This document shows positions 1 through 10,791 of a DNA stretch of 64,000 bases, one piece after another (positions within the stretch are counted from its first letter, which is position 1; every line of letters begins with the position of its first letter). The DNA comes from Colletotrichum lupini (lineage: Eukaryota; Ascomycota; Sordariomycetes; Glomerellales; Glomerellaceae): contig NC_064672.1 in NCBI RefSeq assembly GCF_023278565.1, positions 7,688,001 through 7,752,000 on the forward strand, written 5' to 3'. A program made the translations under genes and the position numbers. Under the pieces are notes generated by a model. The model saw nothing but the letters and a program-made list of their open reading frames with translations, was not told the origin of the DNA and did no database searches.

Positions 1-3000
1 CTGGTCAAAGCGGCTGGAATGGGATGAACAAACAGGATGACAGCACAAACCGCTTACTCTGGCACTTCTCAACTCTACACACAAACCCAGTGTGAATGCG
101 AAGTGATTGCGACCAAGTGCGAGGAACCTAATCAACGGGTCAACGTATCGGTATGGGCCTCACCCCCCTGTTGGCGCTAGGTGTTGTGAACTCGTGGAGT
201 TTGCCTCGGCCCCGATGATCAGTGTTCCCCTACTGGACCAGTCGAGGTCCGACGGAGAACCCAAGAAGCCCCTGTATTTCCCCTTGATCTGGATCCTTCG
301 CGCCTGCAATCCGGGTCTCCATGCCTTCTTGCGCGTGCTCGTTCACTCTGTTCCTGCAGCACAGGCCCTGATGCCGGTTCCGTTACTACATGACTGGCGG
401 ACAATTGGACGATGGGGGCCGTCGCGTGTCCTTGACGTTGGGTGGAAGTTGGGATCAACGGGAAGGGCTGATGGGACCTGTTCTTTTTCTGCCCTACGCT
501 GATTGAGTACGGATGAACGCCCGCTGATTCGTATAAACACTGACACGAATGAGATTTTGGTGGTGTCTGTGTTGACTTGACTTGCTAGGTTGAGAACGCC
601 GTCTATTTTGAGTTGAAAGAACAAAGCGTCAGCTAAGACATGCATACATAGCACGCGCTCCGAGTGTGCCGGTGTGGGGGACTGACGGCATTCATCGATC
701 AAGAAATCTCTTGTCGTCTTTCCTTCTTTTTCCAATGGTTGGATGGACTTGTTCCCTCTTTGGGCAAAGGCAGACACACCATTCTGCGAAAACCAACAAC
801 AACCGAGTTCCAACAAACTAAACAAGATCGAATCTGCCGGAGCAGAAAACAATAGTTTGCCGCCTCTCCCGTGAGGAACCACGCCACACAACCGCATGAG
901 GTAGCAAACACAGAAACGCCGTTACGGCAGCCATTCGTTTCTGTCTAAAACGCAGTTTCTCCGTGGTGTCCGCTCAATAGCATCAGCCACTAGCGCCGCC
1001 GTTGTGTTTCCCATCAGGATTTAGGTGCGGCGTTTGTGGCCAGTTCAAGCTTCTCAACGGCCCTCTCCCGCGAAGACCAAAGTTTAGTTCTCTTAGCCAG
1101 ACCGTCCCAACGTTCCAAGGGGGCCCGCGATGTCACTCACTAGCCTCGGGGGCAAAGGACGGAAAAGACGCAAAGGTAAGGGGGGTCTTTTGGCAGGCTG
1201 GCACGTTGTGCCAACGTCGCATGTGGCGACATCGAACCATGCGCCCATAAAACTTCGGCGATATATTCCAAAGAAGTCTCTGATGTAGGTCGTCGAGTCC
1301 AACATCCAACGTCCAACAGCCCCGCAAAGGCTCAGTGAGAGGGGGCAGGCAGTTGGGGGGATCCAACCGCAACCCTATGCGAAGCAGCGAATCTCTTAGC
1401 TTCGGAAGAGTGCCGAACCTGGCATCTTCCCGCTGCGCCTCTGAACGTTGCAGGAGAACAACAGCCAGCATGCCAGCAGCTCGAACCCAGTCTTACCTCT
1501 CTTCTTCTTTTTTTCTCTTTCGGCGTTTGTGTTTGCTTACGGAATACCAATACCTTGCTTGCCATCGCGCCAACATGTTCTGCAATTCCACTTTGGCGCC
1601 AACACGTGCTGGTGCCAACGGGGTGAGGGGCCGGGAGGCGAACCGGTGGATTCGGATGGGGATGTCTGCGCCGGGATCATCTCGGGGATCAAGTCTTCTT
1701 TCGAAGCTCGTGCGCAACGTTAGTTTGATGGAGTCTTCAAAAGACAATAGAGGAGTAGTATAGACTAGTACGGGGAGAGCCTAGGAGGCTGACGCAACTT
1801 CCTCCCATGTCTATCCGTACATGTGTCTATATTCCGATGGTGGGGGCCGTTTTTATCTACGGACACGTCCTATGCTCCTTTTGCTCTGTTCTTCTGTCTC
1901 CTTCGGGAAGGAAGATGTGCGGCTCTGCCTATTGTCGTCCTCCTCAATCCGTATCTTGCAGCTATTGTCCGTCGCCATGGCCCGGGTCTATCGGTGTTTG
2001 CCAAGTCTCTAGACTGTGTTGCATTGCAGGACAATCCACGGATCCCGGAGAGGCCTGGCGGTGGCAATCATTCTCACGTGGACAAATCTCCAGGTTCCGA
2101 GGTCGTGTTCACTGAATGCTACTTTGAGGAATACGCGGTCCACGACCGAGTAGGCTAGCGCGCCACCGACTCGGAGAGATACATAACGGCTGAGGCTTAT
2201 CACGATGCCGCTGCCGGCTGTCAGCTGTCACTGTTTACTTGGGCAGGGTCGGCCGCCGGCAGCGAGTTTGTCCCCGGCGACGAGACCCCAATTCAGATGT
2301 GGTTGCCGGTGGATGAACCCTGAGAACGTCTCAGGTACGTCTTCGCTGTCGGTGAACTGCCATGTCCGAATGGAAACGATATGCCGGACTCGGGACTCAG
2401 TGTATGTTTTCTCTTGCGGCATTAAACATTTGCAAAGGAGGCGCAGAGTGGTTTGAGGGTTGGGGATAGACTTGGCGTGAGTTTTATTGAAAACACAGTG
2501 GTTCCCAGGCACTGCCTGGAGTTTAAGTGAGTCTAGATATGCCGTTTCTTTATACCTATCTTCCGTTTTATTCATTATGACTTGAGACAGTGGACGATGA
2601 GCAGCCGGGGTCCTCCTGATGCACGAGGAATACCGGGGGACAATACGCACTCATTGCCTGAATCACTGGATACCCAGCAGCCCGCCTCCGCAGACCTTAT
2701 GAGGAGTCTACTGTCATCCCATTCTAACAACAAGTATCGAGTCTGATAACCGAGGGATGAATGTCGTGAAGTCTTGTTTAGTCCGTGATGTTCCGGTGCT
2801 ATTTGGGCTCCGGTGTTTGACCCTCGGTCGGCTCCTGTTGTTTTTGAGTTTTTGAATTCTGTCAAGATGTCCAATCGAACCTCTCCTGTTGCGTGAAGCA
2901 CTTAAGGTAACGTGGTAGATTCTCGTCAGTAGCTAAATGTCACTCATCACATGATGAGCTGGTTGTATGTAGCAGTCGCTTGGCAAAGTCGTGCTCGGCA

Positions 3001-3746
3001 CGGACAATGCTACCCAAGGCAAGGTAAGGGGATTCTGAAGATCGTGACACACTTGGCGGCGGGTGCCTCTGCAACGCTACCTCATCTTTGCCATTTGCGG
3101 GGTTGAACGCATCTCATTGAACGCCCAGCATTCTCCGTTCTCGTCCCAAATGACTTCTTCAGATTCTTCCACGATGAAAGGAGAGAAATCATTGATGGAT
3201 ACTCAAATGAGGTCAGGATAAGCGAGACTCGAGGGCTTATGAGAATTCGTATACGACTCCTTCTAAATACTCCTCAGCCACATGCCTCTAGATCCTCTAG
3301 TGACAGGAGGACAAGAGAACTGACCCCAGTACCTCACTCCTTCTTTCCAGGCAATCCGTTACTATACCTCCCGATCCTTCCCGCACAGATTCAGATCGAC
3401 ATGAAGACTTACTGCTTCCAAAAATGTCTTCCGATCGCTTGTCTGTGAATGCAAGGGGCTTTTATTCGGGTACGTGTTTGTGCAGCCTGCGTGCCGTGCC
3501 GCCCATCGCCAAGTCCCTTTGCCACAATCCTACACTGGATGCTCCTGACGATCTAGGAAAGAATTGCTCTCAGGCCGTTAACTAGCCGACGCATCTGCAC
3601 GAAACCCGCATACGTAGAAACGTGTATCCGGGTATTCATGGTCTTGTCCACAAAAGCAACTCATCAAGAGCCGCCATGGATTAGAAAGATTCGTAGAAAC
3701 ATGAAAACTTGTATGCTTGCTCATCAACTTGGCTTCATTAACGATT
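1..3746. other. Gene-free stretch at the window start
   Basis: No open frame here has a recognisable motif, continuous domain or convincing exon pair. The frames present (up to about 180 codons) overlap each other on both strands and have the compositional look of chance translation of intergenic DNA. The first bases may belong to the regulatory or 3' region of a gene outside the window. Short AAGGTAAGG/TTACCTTAC-type words typical of the intergenic DNA of this window occur, for example near 2905 and 3025. Confidence 0.5.
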
Positions 3747-4181
3747 TCAAATAAAGGCCACAAAAGGCGACCCAAGAACACGCCCACTCGAATCAATTTT
3801 GACGCCTTCTTTCCTCAACAGCATCCTCTTCTCATCAAGCGTAATTCCCTCCCCGTTCTTCGGCCACTTGCCCTTGAACCCGCCCAAAGCACCGCCCGTA
3901 GCAACGACCCGATGACACGGCACCTGCGGCGCGAAAGGATTCCGACGCAGCGCGTTGCCGACGGCCCTCGGCGACGACTTGAGATGCGCCGCCAGAATGC
4001 CGTACGTCGTGATCTGACCCTTTGGTACTTGGCACAGGGCGGTCCACACCCGTTTCTCGTACGCGGTGCGATTTGAGCGAGCGATGCGGTCTAGTTGTGT
4101 CTTCATGCCTTCGCCTTCTGGGATGGATATTGAGATGATGTCGCGCGTCGCGGACGTCTTCTTGGTGGTGGTGGTTGTCAT
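3747..4181 (-). CDS. O6-alkylguanine-DNA alkyltransferase (MGMT family)
   Basis: This 144-residue intronless protein would transfer alkyl groups from O6-alkylguanine in DNA to its own cysteine, a single-turnover suicide repair reaction in the nucleus. The helix-turn-helix DNA-binding part reads KGQITTYGILAAHLKSSPRA, with the conserved arginine finger in SPRAVGNALRRNPF. It is followed by the active-site PCHRVV motif (Cys near residue 88), so it is a catalytic enzyme, not an alkyltransferase-like protein in which this Cys is replaced. The length fits the short fungal form that lacks the N-terminal ribonuclease-H-like domain of Ada-C. The N-terminus is Thr/Lys-rich and could be shorter; the first ATG at 4181 is used. 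It is the first of three consecutive minus-strand genes with unrelated functions. Confidence 0.92.
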   Translation of the reverse strand: MTTTTTKKTSATRDIISISIPEGEGMKTQLDRIARSNRTAYEKRVWTALCQVPKGQITTYGILAAHLKSSPRAVGNALRRNPFAPQVPCHRVVATGGALGGFKGKWPKNGEGITLDEKRMLLRKEGVKIDSSGRVLGSPFVAFI

Positions 4182-5195
4182 GGCGATGGTGTAAGTGTGA
4201 GATGAGTGAGAGGGTTTTGCTGAAGGCGCCGTGGGTTTTCAGTTTTTGCTTCTTTTGTAGAAGATAGTTGCAGAGTGACGAAGAAGTGTTCTTGAGGAAC
4301 AAGAAGTGATTGGAATCGAGGCATTAAGACGCGTGTGAGATTGTCTTTCTGAGTCAACGGCGAAGGTTGGGTCAAATGTCAAGACAAGGGCGCGTCACAA
4401 GCGCGACGGTCCAAGCGGGGACATTTGACGCGAACTCGCGGGGTCATGTGACTTGATACTTAACCAAGGGTGAAGCACAACTTCAACATTGGACGTCAGA
4501 CAACCAAGCGAAGGTGACACAACTACGTCCGTAGCGCGCTTTACTTGACGCTTTAAAGGACAAAAACTTCAAAATCCAATTGATTTGCTTTGAGGCAGTG
4601 GGCAAAGACCAAAAAACAGGTGACGGCAAAAAAGAGTTCACCCCCCCGGTGCTGATACGGGGGCTACATCTCTTGGTGCTCATGCTGGGAAATTTCTGGT
4701 GCTCATACTGGGATTCGAACTCGTGTAATCGTATGCGCTTAGCCTGTCGTCGAGTAGGCTGGTTGGTGTAGAATTTAATTGTCGATTCACCATAAACCAT
4801 TCCACCACCCAGCCAGTTTGACCTGACCCATCGACCTAGACGGGCGCCTCCTGGCTGGTGACAGGAATGGACTTGGAGGGGTATATAAAGGCTCTACTGC
4901 CGATCAGATGAAATTTTGGGTGCGTATTCGTGGACCTTGAGGGATGATACATTGAGCTCTCGAGCAATGATCTTATGTGGATTTTGCATACCATAGTATT
5001 TGTACGGGTATCGGTGACATCTAGACTTTCCAGACCTGATTCCATAGTGTACTCTTTTCCCCCAAAACGCCAGAATAAGGTAACCCAGTCGTGATAAATC
5101 TGCGATTGTAACCATACCATCGCACGCTTCAACGAGTCCTCCGCAGCAAGAGACCATCCAACAGCCCCCCCCCCTGCATCCATAACCCGAGTCTC
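4182..5195. other. Intergenic region with tRNA-like debris
   Basis: This is the region between the alkyltransferase start and the stop of the RS/Hub1-like gene. No coding sequence is supported. It holds the tRNA 3'-end-like sequence and its degenerate copies described at 4648-4790. The part nearest 4181 is the likely alkyltransferase promoter, with CG-rich words around 4390-4440. Confidence 0.5.
4648..4790 (-). repeat. tRNA 3'-half-like sequence with repeated acceptor tail
   Basis: Read on the minus strand, 4697-4724 contains GTTCGAATCCC, an excellent tRNA B box / T-loop, followed by AGTATGAGCACCA, which looks like an acceptor stem ending in CCA. Upstream lies D-arm-like sequence (CGACAGGCTAAGCG). 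No partner for GAGCACC exists 5' of it, and the T stem does not pair, so it cannot fold as an intact tRNA. The acceptor-like word recurs: TGGTGCTCATACTGGGA (plus strand, 4697-4713), TGGTGCTCATGCTGGGA (4674-4690), and a weaker CGGTGCTGATACGGG (4648-4662). It is best read as a tRNA pseudogene or tRNA-derived repeat fragment. Confidence 0.4.
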
Positions 5196-5822
5196 TTAAT
5201 CACCAGTATCAACCTCAAGATCCAGCTGCACACCGTTGCTGACACCATAATCCTCCAGCGTAAGATTGTCCTTGAACGGCCGCTCGCCCTGGCGCTTCAG
5301 CAAGATCTCGTGCGGCTCCCGTCCGACCCGTTGCGCCACCATAATCTTGAACATCTTGACCGGGTCCGAGGCCAGACAGGGGATCGCGGCCTTGGTACCG
5401 AGGCGGTCGTTGACGTGCACGATAATCATCTCCTCGCCGCCGCCCGCAGCCGGCGCGGGTGCAGACTTTTCCTTCTTGGGCTTCGTCGGCGCATCCTTCG
5501 AGCTTGAGGCGCTGGCGGTGGGTTTGTTGTCTCTGTCTCTGTCTCTATCTCTGCCCGAGTCGCGGGGTCTGTAGTTGTCGTCGCCGCCGCCGCGGCGGTC
5601 ATTGCGGCGATCTCTGTCCGAGTCGCGATCGCGGTCGCGACGGGGGGAGCGGGACCGGTTGCGGTAGCCTCGCTCGAGGCCTCTTCGTTCGTTACCGTCG
5701 TCGCGGTCGTCTCTGCGGCTCTTGTCTTTCCATCTGAAACCGCCTTGTTTCCGTGGTCTGTCTCTGTCTCTGTCTCGATCGCGCCGAGGCGAGCGTGATC
5801 TTGATCGAGCTCTGTCGGCCAT
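5196..5822 (-). CDS. RS-rich protein with C-terminal Hub1/UBL5-like ubiquitin fold
   Basis: This is a 208-residue intronless protein. Residues 1 to about 100 are Arg/Ser/Asp-rich (RSRSRSPRR, repeated RDRDRD), as in SR-type splicing factors. Residues 100-130 form a Lys/Ala/Pro linker. Residues 132-208 match a Hub1/UBL5 ubiquitin-like fold: the hallmark NDRLG near the start, then a basic LLKRQGERPFKDNLTLEDYGV segment (written here over 20 positions, key residues K, D, L, DY) and NGVQLDLEV at the end. Hub1 is a ubiquitin-like modulator that binds Snu66 in the tri-snRNP and alters 5' splice-site use; it is about 73 residues in yeasts. The present protein lacks the terminal double tyrosine and has a long RS extension. 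A splicing-related nuclear role is inferred. A distinct RS-UBL family is the main alternative to true Hub1. Confidence 0.75.
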   Translation of the reverse strand: MADRARSRSRSPRRDRDRDRDRPRKQGGFRWKDKSRRDDRDDGNERRGLERGYRNRSRSPRRDRDRDSDRDRRNDRRGGGDDNYRPRDSGRDRDRDRDNKPTASASSSKDAPTKPKKEKSAPAPAAGGGEEMIIVHVNDRLGTKAAIPCLASDPVKMFKIMVAQRVGREPHEILLKRQGERPFKDNLTLEDYGVSNGVQLDLEVDTGD

Positions 5823-6153
5823 CTCGAGGTGGGTTGGTGGACGGTTGATGGTGGGAGATGGAAACTGCAGCGGAAGCTCAGCTTGGTGCCGTGCACTGTG
5901 ACCTCACCGCTGGCCCCACAAGGTGCGGCGGGTCAGAATGGCCGCCCCGCAGAAATAATCGGATTACATAAGCCGGAAGGCCTTCATCCTCGAAGCTTCA
6001 TGGGTGTCTTTTCATCATCATCGAGGAAATCAAGGCACTTGAAATACTCTGCTTTGTATGTATGATTATTGTGAAGTTTTTTCTGCCTGGGGAACTTCGA
6101 CTTCTTGTATTCAGAGTCTATTCTATAGTTTGTAATGCAACCACCTAGTCCCT
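5823..6153. other. Short spacer between two minus-strand genes
   Basis: This 331-bp spacer contains the promoter and 5' leader of the RS/Hub1-like gene and the 3' untranslated end of the Sec18 gene. Nothing else is visible. Confidence 0.5.
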
Positions 6154-8621
6154 TTACTCGTCTAGGGCATTGGAGGAAATAGCCGTCACAAGCCTGTTTG
6201 ACAGACTCTCCAGCATGTCGGTGCCTTGTGAGGATGCCTCAATCTTTGATTCCTCGATTGACTCAAGAATCGTCTTGATGCCAAGACCGATCTTGTCCGA
6301 CCGAGTGTCATTGCGTATGGACTGGATGACGGTCTGAATGTCGTTGCCACCAAACATTCCTGACTGGTCCAGGACTTGGGCGAGTTCGCGTACATCAGAT
6401 ATGGCGGGTACCGGAATCTGTCTGCGGAAGTGCTTAAGAACACCCAAGTTGCTGAGTACGAAGCGTTCTGAGGTGGTGACCATGATGAGGATACGACGGC
6501 CCTACATGGAGTTAGTAACGATTGATCCATCTAAAAGTAGATAAGCAAGAAGAACTGAAACTGACCTTTGGTGGCTGGGTTTGGATGAGGGAAATGAGTC
6601 TGTCGAGCACCGTGTTGGAGAAGCGTGGCCCAATTGGGTTCCACTCAATGAGTTGCTCAAAGTTATCCAAAATTACGATGCTACGCTCAGACTTGTAAGC
6701 GTCGGTGAAAACCTTGGTGAGGTAGTCCTTCTTTCCAAACTCATCTCGGAAAGCAGTCAAGTGCTGAGGCGAAATGAGCTTAACAAAGGGGAAGTCTGAA
6801 AGGGAGGCGGTGTGGGCGGCCAAAGCAGTCTTGCCTGACTCCGGGGGCCCGTGAAGAAGGACTGGTATCCTGTTGAGAACATCTGACTCTTTGACTGTGT
6901 CGATGTAGCCCTGCATCGTGCGGATAATGGCGGGGATGTTGTTGTTGAACTGAAGGATTCCCATGCCAAGGGCAAACGCCAGCTCGTCTTCAGAAACACC
7001 ATAAGCCGGCTTGACCTCGGTCAGTGCGTTGTCGAAATCGTCCATGGTGATCTTCATCGCGGATACATCATTCTTCATCTTAGCGCTGTTGCCGACCTCG
7101 GTGTGACGGTTGAAGGCGAACGACGTTGCAGCCTTGACGACACCAGAGATCTCGGCACCAGAGTAGTTCTTGGTGCGAGCTGCCAGTGAGGCCAGGTCAA
7201 CCTTGGAATCCATAATGTTGTTGTCTCGCATCTTGGCAGTGTGAATCATGAAGATTTCCTTGCGTCCCTCTTCGTTGGGCAAGCTAATCTCCAACTGAAC
7301 CTCCAAACGACCGGGACGCAGAAGCGCCTCATCGATCATGTCTTTACGGTTGGTCATACCGATGAGCAGGATGTTGTTAAGCTGGTCAACACCGTCGAGC
7401 TTGGTGAGAAGCTGGTTAACAACACTGTCACCAACACCAGTGCCGCCACCGGCACCGGAGCCTCTTTGCTTGCAGACGGCATCCAACTCATCGAAAATGA
7501 TAATATGAAGACCACTCTGGTCGCCCTTCTCCTTATACTCCTTCTCAGCATCCGCAAACATCTTTCGAATGTTCTCTTCAGATTGACCGACAAACTTGTT
7601 GAGAACCTCAGGACCGTTGATAATCTTGGGCTCACGAGCGTTGAGCATCTTTCCGATTTGTCTAGCGATAAGCGTCTTTCCGGTTCCAGGGGGGCCGAAG
7701 AGCAGGATGCCCTTGACGTGCTGAATACCCAGCTTCGCTACCAGCTGGGGAGGGAAGACGCGAGAAGCAAAAGCTCTGCGGAAAATGGTGGCGAATTCGT
7801 CCTGGAGACCACCAATACCCATATCCTCAAACTTGAAGTCTGGCGAGATAATGGGGTTGGCGTTACCCTGGTGCTCACCGACCTGAAGCTTCATATCCGA
7901 CTCGGCGCCCTTGAAGAAGGACAATAGCGTGTTCGTGCTGAAGAATCCGCGGGCAGAAGGGTCTGATGATGTGACGACGGCGTCGGGACCTTTGCCTCCA
8001 GCAAAAGTGATGGTCTTGACGGTAGCAAAGATCTTGAGACCTTCAATGTCCAGCAGAGTGCGCTGACCGGGGGCGAAGAAGTGCATCTGGAAGAAACGCT
8101 CAAAGACCTTGGCCAAGTATTCGTGCTTGAACTCGTAGTTGGGGTCCCTCTTCATCGAGGCCCAGGACAGCTCGAGGTCCATCGCCTCGAGGTGAGTTGC
8201 GCCTTGTCTGTTCGCATCGTACACCTCACCCTCGAAGGTGTCGGTCATTCCGATCTTCAGCCATGATCGTTGCGGGTCGGACAGACTGATGGTGCCCTCG
8301 GGGAGTTCGGGTGTTGGTCGCGCTCTGACAACGTTCTCTCGTACTGTTCCTCGGACAGGGTCTCTGGCTCGAATCAGGATGTTGATGTCCTGGCCGTCGC
8401 GGCTCGGGGCGAAGTCTCGGTAGCTGACACCTGCGCTGGGAGGGGAAGGGTTAGCAGCGGAAGAGAAGAGGGACTGCGTGTTCGAAAGATGCTTACACGT
8501 TGGCATAAATAAGCTGGGTCTGCAGGGCCTTGTCCCTGACTTTCTCGATTCTCAGCCGCACACCGGGCTGTCTCGGCGACTGCGGCTGGCCGCGGGGGAG
8601 CGGCTTCTCGGGGAAGCTCAT
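6154..8621 (-). CDS. sec18: Sec18/NSF vesicular-fusion ATPase
   Basis: This is a hexameric AAA+ ATPase that, with alpha-SNAP (Sec17), disassembles cis-SNARE complexes after membrane fusion throughout the secretory and endocytic system. Three exons (8621-8497, 8435-6566, 6501-6154) give 780 residues. Introns start GTAAGC and GTCAGT and end CCCAG and TGTAG, and phases match exactly. An N domain (about residues 20-215) is followed by D1 with Walker A GPPGTGKT (about 289-296), Walker B IIIFDE (about 353-358) and the RPGR arginine-finger region. D2 has Walker A GPPESGKT (about 571-578) and the Sec18 signature PIGPRFSN. The D2 Walker B is ILDN, as usual for the structural D2 ring. The start at 8621 was chosen because exon 1 provides the conserved N-domain strand missing from the long exon-2 frame. 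The gene diverges from the LENG1-like gene. Confidence 0.96.
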
Positions 8622-9468
8622 ATCTGAGGCGCTCGGTCGGTGTGGCAGAAACGATGGGATCGCTTGGTTGTGAGGTTGGTTACGATTTCGTGCGGCCGGG
8701 TTGTTCTGGTTTCTTGTTCTTGAGATGTGTTGAGGAAGACGGTGAGGATGACGGAGGGGAGGTTATGTACACTAATGGTAGGTGGAATGGTGCATGTTGG
8801 AGGGGCTGCGCGGCTTCGTCTTCGCTTCAAGTCCCCTGGGCCCGGGGAGCGCTAAACCTTGTTTGGGCCAAATGGACACAAGGCGAAGCAGGTACGTATC
8901 GAGGGGACCCTTACCTTACCCTTGCTGCAGCGAATGGCATGGAAGATGCGCTGATGCCTATGTGGATCTCACCCGTGGTTTGTAACCGTGTTCAGTCTGT
9001 TTCAACTCTGGCCAGTTTGAGGATCCAGATGTCTTCTTTGCAGAAGCGTTGCTGCCTGCGCAACTTGAGTGTAAGAGGGTGTCCAATCATTTTCAGGCGT
9101 TGACCTCGTACCATTACCTAGTATCTACGGAACGAGTCCTGTTATAAGGTAACTAAGTTTGACAAGGAAGTTGTTCCGCAAATTCCATTGTGACATGTGC
9201 AGCAGTTCCATTGACTGACGGCGGGAAGGTGCAAGTCAAAGTGAAGTGGGGCACGCAGCTGCCGTCGCCAGGCATGACCCACTTCAGGTCTCCAGCTGCC
9301 GCCTAATTAATGACGTCGATTGGCTCGAGATATAGTCTAGTCCCTTTTAGGACTCACTGGAGCTGCTCGCATTTCGGACTCACAGATTGCGAGCCATCAT
9401 CCTCATTACATAAACTCTTTCATAGCTTCCTCTTGGTAATGTAAGCTTTCCAGGGGCCCAAGTAAATC
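8622..9468. other. Divergent promoter region, sec18 / LENG1-like
   Basis: This 847-bp region lies between two divergent start codons and has no coding potential. A TGACGTC word (9311-9317), resembling an ATF/CREB half site, is immediately followed by an inverted CCAAT box, ATTGG (9319-9323), about 150 bp upstream of the LENG1-like start. Confidence 0.5.
9311..9323 (+). promoter_or_regulatory. TGACGTC plus inverted CCAAT box
   Basis: TGACGTC overlaps closely with ATTGG, 146-158 bp before the LENG1-like ATG. TGACGTC is a bZIP (ATF/CREB) core and CCAAT is bound by the Hap complex in fungi. Both words are short, so function is only suggested by their adjacency and position. Confidence 0.3.
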
Positions 9469-10649
9469 ATGCCGCTGTAAGTCACATCTGTCGACCAGTA
9501 TGATCAGCCAAAATCTAACTGATAAACAGACACCTACTGGGCAAAAAGTCTTGGAACGTCTACAATGCGGACAACATCGCCCGTGTCCGTCGCGATGAGG
9601 CTGCCGCAAAGGCCAAGGAGGAGGCCGAGGAGCAGCGCATGCAAGAAGTCGATGCCGAGCGCCGACTAGCTATCTTACGGGGTGAGGAGCCACCGCCACT
9701 GCCTCCAACAGAAGAAACCCCTGACGATGAGCCAAGACATCGGGACCGTGATGCCGGTTCGTTCGGCAGGGAGAGAAAGAAGCGCAAGCGCGCTGGCGAG
9801 GACGACACTGACTTTGAGTTACGTGTTGCAAGAGAGCGTTCAGGCGTCGTGCAAACAGCCAACGAGACCTTGCGCAAGTCAACCAGCTCTGCGCCGATCG
9901 TAGATGCAGCTGGGCACATTGATCTTTTTGGCGAAGAACGAAAACAGGGTCGCCATCTAAAGAATGAAGAGGCGGAGAAGGAAGCGGCAAAAAGGAAGAA
10001 GGAAATGGAGGACCAGTACACAATGCGATTATCAAATGCGGCCGGCAAGGACGGTATGGTCGGCCCTTGGTACGCAGCATCTGGGTCAAGAGCTGAACTC
10101 GCAGAGCTCGAGCCCGCCGGCAAGGACGCATTTGGCAACGAAGACCCAGGGAGGAAGAAGAGAGACGAACAGAGGATAGTAGCGAATGATCCTCTTGCCA
10201 TGATGAAGATGGGAGCATCCAGAGTAAGAGAGGTGAAGAAGGAGCGCCAAAGATTTGAAGCCGAGCGACAGAGAGAGCTCGAGCAGCTGCGCAAGGAGGA
10301 GAAGCGAAAGGAGAGACATGAGCGGCGAAAACGAGAGCATCGGAGGAATGAAAAACGCCACCCTCGAGAGAGGTCTCGTGAAAAGGATGATGGTGAAGCC
10401 AGATCCCTTTCGAGGAGGGAGAGCGAACGCCATCCTCGGTCCAGTCGAGAAGATGAGCGCCGTCGGAGCAGGGACCGTCATCAAGAAGAGAGAAATCACC
10501 GACACGAAAGAAGGGACGAAAGCGATAGGCGATCTAGAAGAGATGAAAGGAGCCGCCATGAAGGAAGAGATGAGAAGAAGCACGAACGAAGCAAACGAGA
10601 CTCTGACTCACGACACCGAGATGACCACCGACGGTCGGGAGAACCTTAA
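9469..10649 (+). CDS. LENG1-like spliceosomal protein with Cir_N domain
   Basis: Two exons (9469-9476 and 9530-10649) encode 375 residues. The first exon carries only MPL, a very short start exon supported by a GTAAGT donor, a CTAACTGATAAACAG acceptor and exact restoration of the Cir_N start. Residues about 5-50 (KKSWNVYNADNIARVRRDE and the following coiled basic/acidic helix) match the Cir_N domain as in human LENG1 and, more distantly, Cwc25. The middle is acidic/basic with a KKRKR nuclear-localisation-type patch. The last 130 residues are an RS/RD/RE/H-rich tail typical of splicing-associated proteins. A nuclear, spliceosome-linked role is inferred from the family. It is transcribed away from sec18 and converges with the FAD oxidase, the two stop codons lying 142 bp apart. 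Confidence 0.85.
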
Positions 10650-10791
10650 GAACCAAGAAAGTTTCAATTATGGCAGTAAAAATGATATTTCTATCTACGA
10701 GAGAAGGGCAGAAACAGCTAGTTGTGATATCGAAGCCAAGCCAGTCACAGTCACGAGCGGTCATCGAAATACCATCACTAGACCGAGCAAA

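Noticed and set aside
7241..7927. 228-codon plus-strand frame inside sec18
   Set aside because: Antisense to the conserved D1 ATPase domain; no independent evidence.
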